Shown piece after piece: positions 33,099 to 42,944 of a DNA stretch of 64,000 nt. This DNA comes from Arthonia radiata (Eukaryota; Ascomycota; Arthoniomycetes; Arthoniales; Arthoniaceae): positions 595,760 through 659,759 of the forward strand of contig PSQN01000001.1 in NCBI GenBank assembly GCA_002989075.1, written 5' to 3'. The translations under genes and the position numbers were made by a program. The notes under the pieces were generated by a model. The model did not search any database. It saw nothing but the letters and a program-made list of their open reading frames with translations, and had not been told where the DNA came from. Each line of letters starts with the position of its first letter. The stretch's first letter is position 1.

Positions 33099-34313
33099 TC
33101 ACATCCCGCCCATCTCAGTTTCCCCACCACCGTCACCTCCACTCTCACCCACCTTCTCCTTCCCTTTCTCCTTCCCCTTCCCACCATCCCCACTACCCTT
33201 CCCCTCCCTCCCCTTAACAACCCACCCCCCCTGCCCCCTCACCTCCTTCGCAGCCCTCAACACCCTCTCCACAACACTTCTCTCCTCCCTCCCCATCTCC
33301 ACCCCCACCCTCACCCCATCCACCTCCCTCCCAATCCCATTCACCGTAACCCGGAACCCCTCATCCCCCAGCCACCCGAACCCCTCCAGGTCCACCTCCG
33401 GCGAATACGCAAATTCCTCTAGCGTCCCCACCACCCACCGGCACCAGTTCAGCGGGCGCGCGCGGAAGTACGCCCAGTTGTTGCGGATGTTCGTGATGAA
33501 GTGGGTCACTTTTATGTCGGTGAGATTGGTATCTGGGGTGTGGCGCGTGTAGGTTGTTGTGTCGATTGGGGAGGGCGTGGAGGCGCGGTCGGCGGGCGGG
33601 ATGTCGGCGGGGTTGGTGGGTGGGGTGGGGGTGGGATGCGTGTGGTGGGAGGTGAGGGCGGTATGAAAGTGGTCGGAGGCGGTTGAGGGTGATTCTGCGG
33701 CGAGGACTTTGATTTTTAGGGCGCGGAAGGTGAGGAGGAATTCTTGTTTCAGGTGGAGTTCATGCGCGGAGAGGGACGACGGGCGGAGAATGGGGAGGAG
33801 ATCGAGACCTTCGTTCAGGGCTTGCAGAAGACCGCTGCTCGCGGCCACGTCGGCTGTGTCGCGCTCGTTCCAGTTGGCGTTGAGGTCTGTCAGTGTGGCG
33901 AAGACAGCCTCGACGTGATCACGCTCAGGGAAGGACGCGTAGAGACACTGGATTTGGCGGATGCTAGTGAAGAGGTCGGTGAGGCTCTCGACTAGCTGTT
34001 GGATCTGCGCTGCGGATGTTGGGGTTGGAGGGGGTTCGTGCAGTTCTTCGCGCTGGGAGCGGGCGATGTCGTTGGCGGAGACGGGGCGCTGGCGGATGGG
34101 GGGTTGAAGGAGATGGAGACGCGTGCTGTAGTTGGTCGATGCGAAGCCGCTGTCGGGGCGCATGTCGTAGTCGGCTTGTGTGCGCTCGGGGTCGTTTGCG
34201 GCTGTGCCTGGGGGAGCGGTGCGTTTGCCTTTGGCGGGGTAGGAGTGATGAACGTCTACGATGAGGGCTTCGTCGTCGTCTGGCTTTGTACGTTTCTGCG
34301 GCCGGTGGGCCAT
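33099..34313 (-). CDS. Uncharacterised protein, 404 aa
   Basis: Single exon; not recognised. MAHRPQKRTKPDDDEAL start; a probable folded helical core at about 95-215 (LVESLTDLFTSIRQIQ, HELHLKQEFLLTFRALK); a Pro/Thr/His-rich linker; a second ordered part about 265-345 with FITNIRNNWAYFRARPLNWCRWVVGTLEEF; and a Gly/Lys/Glu-rich tail. No signal peptide or membrane segment. The frame extends upstream to 34496 with hydrophobic, non-conserved-looking residues, so the ATG at 34313 is preferred. The plus strand here is strongly C-rich, and its long antisense ORFs are shadows. Confidence 0.7.
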   Translation of the reverse strand: MAHRPQKRTKPDDDEALIVDVHHSYPAKGKRTAPPGTAANDPERTQADYDMRPDSGFASTNYSTRLHLLQPPIRQRPVSANDIARSQREELHEPPPTPTSAAQIQQLVESLTDLFTSIRQIQCLYASFPERDHVEAVFATLTDLNANWNERDTADVAASSGLLQALNEGLDLLPILRPSSLSAHELHLKQEFLLTFRALKIKVLAAESPSTASDHFHTALTSHHTHPTPTPPTNPADIPPADRASTPSPIDTTTYTRHTPDTNLTDIKVTHFITNIRNNWAYFRARPLNWCRWVVGTLEEFAYSPEVDLEGFGWLGDEGFRVTVNGIGREVDGVRVGVEMGREERSVVERVLRAAKEVRGQGGWVVKGREGKGSGDGGKGKEKGKEKVGESGGDGGGETEMGGM

Positions 34314-34833
34314 GGTGTGCGAGTTCGTTCGAGCGTGGGATATAGGTTTAAGAGTGTTGGTGGATAGCAAGAGATATAGAAGTTGGTAGGCAGCAAGTTT
34401 GAACGGAAACAAGGTGACGAGGTATGAAGTGAAGGATCTGAAATGCTTTGCTAAGGAACGATTTGACAATATCCACTTGGTGACGAATGTCAACACCTAC
34501 ACAGTGCATATGACGCACGAGGTAGTTTTATCACCATAACAACTGAAGATGGTGGGGATCATCGCCCCAGGCTTACATTTTGCGGGCACGAAGTGATGAT
34601 AGGACAGCTGATATTCTTTGACAGTTCATGTATCTTCTGGTATTCCTCTGCTCTCTCTACTACAACCAAGCTTGGCCGCCTTGCAGCCTGCTGATCCTGC
34701 TCAGGGCACGGCACCACAATTCTTGTTGGGGAAGGTTGACGTTGGGCTTCTAATGAAACCCTTCGAGTTTGACATTGGTGAGACTGGCGCAAATACTCCG
34801 TTCGCGCGGTGACAACGTTGCGCAATTGTCCTA
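34314..34833. other. Intergenic region
   Basis: Between two minus-strand genes. No gene or clear signal seen. Confidence 0.45.
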
Positions 34834-35679
34834 TCAGTCTGTTTGTGCGCAAACGCGCACTGCACTAGTCGACTCAGTCTCAGTAGAGCTACCGCTGTCG
34901 CTGCTGGAGCTTGATGGGGCGTCGGCGGATCCAAAGACTTTCTGGTGAGCACGACTGGAAACGCGTCTAGCTTGTGGACTGGGGTTCTGAGCTGAGGAAT
35001 CTTCCGCAGAAGGAGGCTGGTCCGGGTCCACGGTGTGAGTGCTGAGGAACATCGAATGAGTAGGATTATTCTGCTCGTAGAGAAGCACAATCAGGTAGAG
35101 GATTGCGTTCGTGATTGCGAGGAGCAAGAGACGTGTGACGTATCCCTGGTGAAACACGTATTCGAGGCTCTTGTCAACGTGAATAAACTTGACGTTGTGT
35201 ATTTCAATCGCGTTCATCAGACTGTGGGAGGTTGAGATCGCGTTACCCGCTGACTGCGTAACCGCTGCCAGTACGATAAGGTCGAGCATAGCGTGCATCT
35301 TGTTAAGATATTGTCGGACACTCTTGTGTGCATTGGCCACCGGATGTGGATCCAAGGTAGGTCTCGAGACCAAGCGAGCGAGAAACAATAGCGGGCCAGC
35401 GATAGTGAAGATTGGTGGCGCGATGGTATTGCCAGTCATATCTCGCAGAGTGAGGGGTTCTCGAAATTCCGCGCTGAGAGCGACGACCGTGGCAAACTGA
35501 AAGGGTATCATCAGGAGTAAGAGAACCTCGCTCATGGAAATGTTGGGCATCGTTGCGATGTATGTTGTTGGCTGGTAAGCTTGATTCGTGCGGGATTGTT
35601 GGTTGTTGAACTCGCCTGGCAAGAGACCGTATGTTGTCGGTTGTTGACTATTTTGACAACAAACCGAAAAGCTTGACAT
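34834..35679 (-). CDS. Uncharacterised 4-TM membrane protein
   Basis: Single exon, 281 aa; not recognised. A Gln/Asn/Thr-rich N-terminus (1-43) is followed by four hydrophobic spans: SEVLLLLMIPFQFATVVALS, PPIFTIAGPLLFLARLV, LDLIVLAAVTQSAGNAI and RLLLLAITNAILYLIVLLY. The tail is Ser/Pro-rich (PSSSSSDSGSSTETESTS). ATG at 35550 (MPNISMSE), just before the first span, is an equally good start, and a TTTAAA directly precedes the 35679 ATG, which speaks slightly for 35550. Confidence 0.65.
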   Translation of the reverse strand: MSSFSVCCQNSQQPTTYGLLPGEFNNQQSRTNQAYQPTTYIATMPNISMSEVLLLLMIPFQFATVVALSAEFREPLTLRDMTGNTIAPPIFTIAGPLLFLARLVSRPTLDPHPVANAHKSVRQYLNKMHAMLDLIVLAAVTQSAGNAISTSHSLMNAIEIHNVKFIHVDKSLEYVFHQGYVTRLLLLAITNAILYLIVLLYEQNNPTHSMFLSTHTVDPDQPPSAEDSSAQNPSPQARRVSSRAHQKVFGSADAPSSSSSDSGSSTETESTSAVRVCAQTD

Positions 35680-35927
35680 TTAAAGGAGGCGTCCGACGCG
35701 TCACTTGCGCCTGGCTTGTACCTTCTTTGCCACTTAAAAGCACAGAGCTCATTTTCCGAAGGCGACCATTCACTTGAAACAGCTCCATGGTGTAGTCTAC
35801 CACTTGCGCCAAATCAGTTTACGTTACCGTTCATCTCCATTTTGGACCAGCCGAGTTTGTGTTGTGGACGAACTGATCTTCACGACGCACAGGGAAGCTC
35901 AAGAGGTTTCCAGTACGATTCTGATGG

Positions 35928-37221
35928 CTAGTATTCGAGGGTAATTTTGATCGCATCGTACACTCCTAGACTGGTTCAGCTTGGGAAGCACCCGGAGTTC
36001 ACTCACTACTAGGAACTTACTTGCGACGTCAGGGACATTGAAACGTTCGTAAATCAGGCCAGCATGAGTACTCCATCCGCAACATCTCTGCACAGGAGCT
36101 TCAAGACGCAAGAAACATCTTTCTTGCAAAGTCGCAGCAACCTCTGCACCCACACCTGCATTGACCATACTTTCATGCACAACGACGGCTCTTCCTGTCT
36201 TGTTTACGCTGTTCATAATGCTCTCTCGATCCCAGGGATAAATCGTTCTCAAGTCAATCAGCTCAATCTTCTTACCAGGCATGTCTGCCTCCAAGCTTTC
36301 GATTGCTTTTTGACATGTATACATAGGCGCGCCGTAGCTTATCACTGTGACGTCGCTGCCCTCCTTCACCACCTCCGCTATACTCAGGGGAATGCTATAA
36401 TATTCGCTCGGGACCTGCTCTACCGCAGCTCTATACAATACCTTTGGCTCCATAAACACCACGGGGTCGTTCGACTCCATGATCGCACTCAATAGTAGGC
36501 CCTTTGCTTGCCAAGGTCCTCTTGGTATGACTACACGCAACCCTGGAATGTGACTGAACAAACTCTCCGGGCTCTGCGAATGATAAAGAGCACCATGACC
36601 AACACCACCACACGGCATCCTCACCACCAGGCCACCAATATTGCCGCCTGTAGCACCCTCGCGGTACCGCCATTTAGCAGCTTCATTCACCAACTGATCA
36701 AACGCAGGGTACACATAGTCGGCAAACTGAATCTCAGCAACAGGCTTCAACCCTTCCGCTGCTGCTCCAATGGCGAAACCAGCAATGCCCTGCTCAGTAA
36801 GAGGGGTGTTGAAAACGCGATCGGAGCCGTAATTCAGAGCCAGATCAGACGTGCAGCGGAAGACGCCACCAAAGGCCACATCTTCGCCGAATATGAGCAC
36901 TCGAGGGTCTGCAGAAAGAGCCGTGGACAACGCAGAATTGATGGCCTGGAAGAGGTTCATGCGCTTGGTGGTGCCGCTTTGCGCGTCTTGCGGCAGGCCT
37001 GGGGATGACAAGGCCGTGTTGCTTATGTGGTGAAGTAGTGATGTGGTCGCATAGTCCACAGGCGTGTTCAGACGAGCGTTTGGCGGATGTGTGGAATGGC
37101 GCGTTTGGCTGCCATAGCGGAGAGAGTTGCCCAGTTGATATATTGGCCCTGATGTGGTAGATGCTACTGGCAGCAAACGCACTCCCCTCACAAGTAATTG
37201 TCGACTGGATTGCGCCATCAT
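35928..37221 (-). CDS. Branched-chain 2-oxo acid dehydrogenase E1 beta subunit
   Basis: Exons 37221-36021 and 35965-35928 (55-nt intron) encode 412 aa. It pairs with the E1 alpha subunit as the thiamine-diphosphate decarboxylase of the mitochondrial complex that breaks down Val, Leu and Ile keto acids. Seen: an Arg-rich presequence (MMAQSSRQLLVRGVRLLP), MNLFQAINSALSTAL, FGEDVAFGGVFRCT, FNTPLTEQGIAGFAIG, VVRMPCGGVGHGALYHSQSPE and the end DVARVYDAIKITLEY that the last exon completes. The matching E1 alpha is not in the window. The BCKDHB type rather than pyruvate dehydrogenase beta is shown by GRAVVVHESMVNAGVG and the N-terminal spacing. Very sure. Confidence 0.95.
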
Positions 37222-37864
37222 CTACTTTCCGCGCTCATAGGCCACCCTCACGAGACTTAATTGACAACAGGACAATGTATGCTGGTGTGGAGGTTGTATG
37301 GATTGAGTAGATGCCGCCTCGACCCGTAACGGATAACAGTGGCCGCCTCTAAGAATCATCTCGTGTTCAACATCCACTGGCCCTTGCTTCTTGGCCTCTC
37401 GCTTACCAAATACTCACTTCAGTGTGAAACGGTTGTATCCCGCGTCTGCCTTGCGCGTGCCTCAATCAAGCGCCACTATGCAGCAGAGGCGTATCTTCGA
37501 GCGGCATTCACGATGGCGATCGTCGCAGGTCCAGGCGCTTGGGATGAGATGGCCAGTGAGAGCTCACGCTTAGCGAGGCTGACCTGCATACAGAGTAGAT
37601 TGGTACTTATCTGCAGACTCGCGGCAGCCGGAGTGGCTCGTGCTTGTATTCCCAATGCACTGAATACTTCGACCCAAGGAGAAAGATTGTGCACTTCTTT
37701 TGAACGCAGCTGTTCGATATTCATTCTTCTCTCACTGAAGCGGTCCTGTAGCGCTTTCAGGGTTCGTTCATGGTGTAATATCGATTACTCCGAATTATCA
37801 GACCGTTCAGAGTAAAGTCGCACTCGCCACTTGTCAAGCCTCTGCAAAGCCTTCTCCTTCACGG
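37222..37864. other. Divergent intergenic region
   Basis: Between the E1 beta gene and a DUF3176 gene. The 158-codon plus ORF at 37339 begins with GTG and is not called. Confidence 0.5.
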
Positions 37865-39921
37865 ATGGCCCATTCCCTACCTCAAGGGAACCGAGCTCTC
37901 CGAACGCCAGCTCACTACAGCAGCCTCCTCTCAAAAGACGGCGCTGAGACGACTGTCAAGCCAGCGAGTTGGGATGTCACACACAATGCGAGACCAACGC
38001 GCTCAACCTACTCCTCGGCGTTTCGGAGACATATTGAGAACAGTTGGATCTGGGAAATCCTGGCGTCAATTTTCAGTCTCGTCTGTCTCATGGTCATCAT
38101 CATTGTCTTGCATTTTGAGAACGGGCGAGAGCTGGGCCAATGGCGTCTCAAGATCGCACCCAACGCCGTGATATCCTTCATCGGTACACTGGCCAAGTCA
38201 TCGTTCATGCTCGCCATTGTGGAAATCATAAGTCAATTGAAGTGGCTACACTTTCGCAAACGAGCGCACCGCCTCAGTGATCTACATGAGTACGATCAAA
38301 GTAGTCGCGGTCCATGGTAAGCCATAGATCCTATGCGCATCGTTTCTTTGTAGGGTCCCGCCACCAGAGCGACTCCTCAGACTTGTCACGCACTCAACCA
38401 TGGTCAGCCATGCCACGTTTCCTACAATACTGACGTGCCTCGGGACAGGGGCGCCACCAAATTCGTTTTCTTCCAGCACAAGAATGCATTGCTTGCTTGC
38501 TGGGCGGCATTAATCACCATAGCCGCTCTCGTTGTCGACCCATCGTTGCAACTTGTCTTTTCGTATCCTTCGCAATTGTCCGTGGATCACCAAGCGGCAC
38601 CCTCTTTCCCAATCACAACCGTATACGATCCCAACAATTACTTGTATGATGAGTTCGGAGCATATTACGCAGGTGAGACGTTGTCGTACGTGTAGCTGAG
38701 CGGAGATACTGATCAGTGCGTTCAGCTACGAGCGTCAACACCGAGATGCAGGCGTCCATATTGAGCGGACTCTTCGATACTATACCGCCTCCCAGCATGT
38801 TTTGTCCTGGGACATCGTGTAATTGGACTGATGTTACAACCTTGGGTGTATGTGGTGACTGCACGGATACTATTGCAGATGTTGCAACGAGCTGCGACAC
38901 TCCTTGGCGTGATCCGAATGGACGTCAGCAGCCAGCTCGCTGCAATTACACCATGCCAAATGCGGGGCCAGATGGTTTGATGTTGGAAGGCCGATGGATT
39001 AACTATGGGAAGGAGCCCATGGTCTCAACGCTGTGGAACTCAACAGGCGTAGACCTGTCAGGGCAGCCAGAGGAGAACAACAATGAGACCTTGCTGGCCA
39101 TGTTCTCCGCCGTCAAGATCGCGAATGGCTCCATCACGGAGCCGGCGCCCATCGGATCCCCTCCGTCACAAGCCTATCTGTGTGGCTTCAACCTCTGCGC
39201 GAGACACTACTTCAATATCACAAGTGTCAATGCTACCGGAAGTGTCCGCTCAGCGGAAGGAGCCCGGCTTATGATCCGTAACAATACATTTGACAGCTCT
39301 GGAACCAAGCGGATGTTGACTCTCGTCCCAAGATCGCGCACTCCTGGAACTGAATCTGCCAAGGCGGAATTCACAATCAACGAAGCCGACTTTCGAAACC
39401 TGGGTGCCTATCTGAGCGAACTCTTTTCCGTGAGCCTGATGAGCCGCAACAAGATTGACCGGCAAGCATTCCAGAACGGGACCTGGGCCAACGGCAATCT
39501 ATACAGCACGCCACCCATTGGTTCGCCATTGTTCCAGAGCAGCGATCTTCCGGCAACAGTGGACGCCATCGCTGATGGTATGACCGAGGGCATGAGGACA
39601 AGTGTTAATGGAACCAGTGTGATTGGTCAGAGCTTCGTCCCAAAGACGTTCATCGCTGTCGACTGGCGGTGGCTCGCCTTGCCGGTTGCGCTCGTCGTCA
39701 TGACTTTGATTCTACTGATCATTGTGGCCGCGAAGTCGCACCGTACGAACGTTGTCTCGTGGAAGAGCTCTGGGTTGGCATTACTGTTTCACAAGCTTGA
39801 GGGGTGGCACGAGGGTAACATCAGCATGGCCAACAACCATGAGCTGAAAAAGACGGCCAGCAACATGGTGTCTCGTTTGGACGTCACCAGCGACAGACAT
39901 GTTTTCGTAAGGCAAGACTAA
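37865..39921 (+). CDS. DUF3176 membrane protein (intact copy)
   Basis: Exons 37865-38316, 38449-38672 and 38726-39921 (introns 132 and 53 nt) encode 623 aa. Function unknown; the family is fungal and often multi-copy. Seen: N-terminal spans WEILASIFSLVCLMVIIIVL and VISFIGTLAKSSFMLAIVEI, the family signature QLKWLHFRKR...DEYDQSSRGPWGATKF, a third span ACWAALITIAALVVDP, a long Cys-rich ectodomain (CPGTSCNWTDVTTLGVCGDC) with many N-x-S/T sites, and a last span LPVALVVMTLILLIIVAA. The first intron is set by the GPWG-ATK join, which restores the family motif. A related, broken copy lies at 57.7-60.1 kb. Confidence 0.88.
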
Positions 39922-40971
39922 CCGTCATACCTAAAAAACGCCAGTGCAGTATTCTTGTTTGTTAAATGTCGCAAAGCGCACTGAGAACTACGCACCTTCG
40001 TCGACACGGCCGAGTCCATCAAACAGCTTTCCAATAGGGGCCCGTTGATATTGGTACGGAGGACCGCTCATGCTCACAAGAGCCGCATTGCCCTTTCGTC
40101 GAAGGCTTGGCGTAAATATAGCGCTAGCTACTAGCGTACCGACTCCGCAGTCGCAGACTCACAATTCACGCACCACAAGCACCTCAAGAGCATACTTATT
40201 ACACTGGCATCCGCTCCCATCAGATTTTGCCGAAAAGCTCAGATATCGCATGTGCAAGAACTGAGCGTTGGTGTAGCGGCCCTGGTCGCGCATTTCTCAA
40301 TCCACAGTCCCAAAAGGGTCTAGCTTACTTAGCGGTCCACTAGCGCCAAGCTAACCAGCCACGAGTATACTGCGAGGCTGGTGAAGCCGCCCAGCCAGCT
40401 CAACTGAGTCAACGACACGCAGAATCTATGCAGCTCACCGAGCGTGTGGCAGGCAACCGGCCACGCTGGTCGTGGGGTGCTGATGGCTTTTCTTTGCGTT
40501 GTGAGATGTTTGCTTTCCTTCTTTCCTCTGTTGCGTTCATCGGCTAGCTTCACATCTCGTCACGTCTTACATCTTCGGCGACAGCATAACGACCGCTGTA
40601 AAGGACTGAGCGACTTGTATTGCATTTGACAGCATCTGTATGGTTCACGAATTGCATTGACGACATCACGACGACCACGAGCTTTCACGACGGCATATTA
40701 CTACCCAGACGACGTTCAGCACTATCACGCACACATCAGCGAATCCTTCATACAACCATCACCAAAGCCAGAGCTCTCCAATCTCAGAGACCACCAACAG
40801 CCTATACGTTCAACTACTACGTCCCCCATACCACCAACCACAGCTCCTCTCCACCCACTCCTCGCACCTTCGCTCTCCACCCCCAAGGCACTCTAACAAC
40901 CCACCGACGTATCCCTATCTCTATTAGCTACACACCCACCACATCTCCACAGACACAATAAGACCACCACA
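39922..40971. other. Intergenic region before the 51-residue gene
   Basis: The 300 bases before 40972 are rich in C and A (CACC, CCAC), like a long 5' leader. No other gene seen. Confidence 0.45.
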
Positions 40972-41127
40972 ATGGTCCAAGCAAACTACACCATCGCCAT
41001 CATCATCATCGTCCTCTTCGTCCTGCTCATCGCCATCGGCTTCGGCATCTGGTTTCTGAACCGCGGGTTCACCGGGTTGCGGCGACGGGGCGGGAACAGC
41101 GCGAGTAGTGAGGAGGATAATGCTTGA
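40972..41127 (+). CDS. Small single-pass membrane peptide, 51 aa
   Basis: Single exon. MVQANYT, then a hydrophobic span (residues 8-29, IAIIIIVLFVLLIAIGFGIW), then basic RGFTGLRRRG and an acidic tail ending EEDNA. The start has a strong CACAATGG context and a C/A-rich leader. The hydrophobic span followed by Arg/Gly residues suggests N-out/C-in orientation. No relative known to me. The opposite strand has a longer ORF (122 codons) with low-complexity Asp/Glu runs that is simply the complement of the repeated ATC codons. Confidence 0.6.
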   Translation: MVQANYTIAIIIIVLFVLLIAIGFGIWFLNRGFTGLRRRGGNSASSEEDNA

Positions 41128-41754
41128 CGTTGGCTTGCGGTGGTATTGACACCGGCTTGTGGTGTTATCTCTCAACGAAAGAAAGCCGGGTTGCACACGC
41201 ATTTCCCCCGGGAAGGACGCTGAAAGAAACGAACGTTGGACGGTGGACGGACAGCTGCAGGGGCACCATTGGACGTAATGCGGTGAGCGCACGATAATCA
41301 GCTGCGGCTCAGAAGACGCAGAACTCTAGGTGGCATAGTAGGTCAAGAAGAGAGGTGCACTGGGCGCATTGGAAAGATTCGGGATTGGAGGTGTGGGATG
41401 GAATGTTTGAAGATCGGATGAAAGCATACAGGCCAGGCATTTGGAGATCGGGACGGTCTACGACATTTACGACATAGATACTATGCCATCCAATGCCATA
41501 TAGCGCACTTGCGCATTGCAATCTTAGCGCCATACTTCCTCCGTCTTAGTCTGTCTTCGCTTCGCTGCTCGCGGTCTCCCATATCCACTCCAACCCCACT
41601 GAACATGAGATTCTTCAAGAACGCATCGCGCGAAACCTCCCGCGAGATGTCCTCTCCTTATGCATGATACCTTCGACCGACACTCCACTGCTTCCCCAGT
41701 CCACCCACACGCCGGACTTCCTGCGCATAACTTCCAACCACGCCACAGAGCAAA
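41128..41754. other. Convergent intergenic region
   Basis: 3' sides of the 51-residue gene and of the following minus gene. Nothing recognised. Confidence 0.45.
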
Positions 41755-42489
41755 TCACTTCTTGCCCACCCCACTCCCCTTAGCCCCCCGCGTCTGCCCG
41801 CCACTGCTCGATCGTCTCGTTCCATGCGTCTCCACCTCGCTCTTCTCGCTCACCTGCTCCGTAAACGGCTTGTTCGCTTCGTGGTTCCCTGGTGAGACTT
41901 CGATCGGGTTGCTAGCGCCTGCTTCTTCCTGGGTGGATGTTAGCTCACTTGTCCTAACATGCCCCCATATCTTTATCTGCCCATGCGCCCATCCATGCAT
42001 CTATGTGTACTCATGCGCGCGTACTCCCATTCACGAAAATGCCCCCATTCCCCTCAATCACCTTTCTCCCCACACACAACCCAATCCACTCAGTCCTCCA
42101 CTCCACTGCACCCACTCCACTACCCCACGCCCACCACACCACCGACACAGTCCACTCCAACCCCCTCCCCCAACAAAGAAAACAAGACTCACCTTAACAC
42201 CCCCATGCTGTCCCTCCGGACTAGTATCCGTCGGATCAAACGCCTTGCTCGTATGCGCGGCCCCCGCATCTCCTCCCCCCGTCTTACTGTACTCGTTCGA
42301 ACTCGTATTAATGGCGTCTTTATCCATCATGGCTTCTTTTTTGGATTGGGTGTCGCCGCCGTTGGGGTGGGTGCGGGAGAGGGAGCGGGTGAAGGAGCGG
42401 TGGAGGGGGGCTGTGAGGGTTGGTGTTTTGGTGGTGCGGAGGGTTCGGAGGGAGGGGAGGAGGGAGAGGTGGGGGAGGCGGGTTGTCAT
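41755..42489 (-). CDS. Small mitochondrial-like hydrophilic protein, uncharacterised
   Basis: Exons 42489-42193 and 41928-41755 encode 156 aa, joined in phase 0 across a 264-nt intron with GTGAGT donor and CTAAC branch. Residues 1-40 are Arg/Thr/Ser/Leu-rich with no acid (MTTRLPHLSLLPSLRTLR), a typical presequence. Next is KDAINTSSNEYSKTGGGDAGA and FDPTDTSPEGQHGG, which resembles a block seen in small fungal stress-type proteins, then a hydrophilic, Lys/Gly-ending tail. I cannot name it. The long intron is G-rich; an unseen small exon inside it is possible. Confidence 0.6.
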
Positions 42490-42944
42490 TGTGTCGTGGT
42501 AACTGGCGGTTGGTGGGAGGTGGTTTGAGGGTGGATGCGAGAGAGTTGGAGGGTGTCCGGGACGCTGCGGCTAGGATCTTGATTTCGAAATGGATGATTG
42601 GAGTTCCTTTGAATGTGCAGAGAGGCGAGAGAGAGGTGCAAAGGGTGACTCAGGATAATTGCTGTAGGATGTTGGACACAAAGGGCTTGTCGAAGGTTGT
42701 TACAATGGCGCACTGAAGAGACGCAGAGCTCCGACGCAAAAGCGAGGTCGGTGATGTCATGATCTCTCCCCACGAGAGCACGGGATTGAGATCTTTAGCC
42801 TCAACGGCTACGATGCAGCGTGGGTATTGATATGGAGCAGTAATTGAAATTGCTCAGCGCATGGTTACCAAAACATCTATCGATGAGGTACCCAACACCA
42901 TCTATACCCAAGAGACTCATAACATCGTGACCAACCGAATTCAC
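42490..42944. other. Intergenic region
   Basis: Upstream of the small protein, strongly G-rich to about 42560. No gene seen. Confidence 0.45.

Noticed and set aside
33039-33422. Pro/Leu-rich plus ORF
   Set aside because: Antisense of the Gly/Lys/Glu-rich tail of the 404-aa protein.
37339-37815. 158-codon plus ORF
   Set aside because: Begins with GTG, no motif, lies in a promoter region.
38317-38448. Twin intron in the intact DUF3176 gene
   Set aside because: A split after TTTGTAG at 38353 would leave a first intron of only 37 nt; a single 132-nt intron with a CTGAC branch explains the junction.
41660-42502. 280-codon plus ORF
   Set aside because: Antisense to the small mitochondrial-like gene and its G-rich intron; low-complexity Pro/His/Thr.
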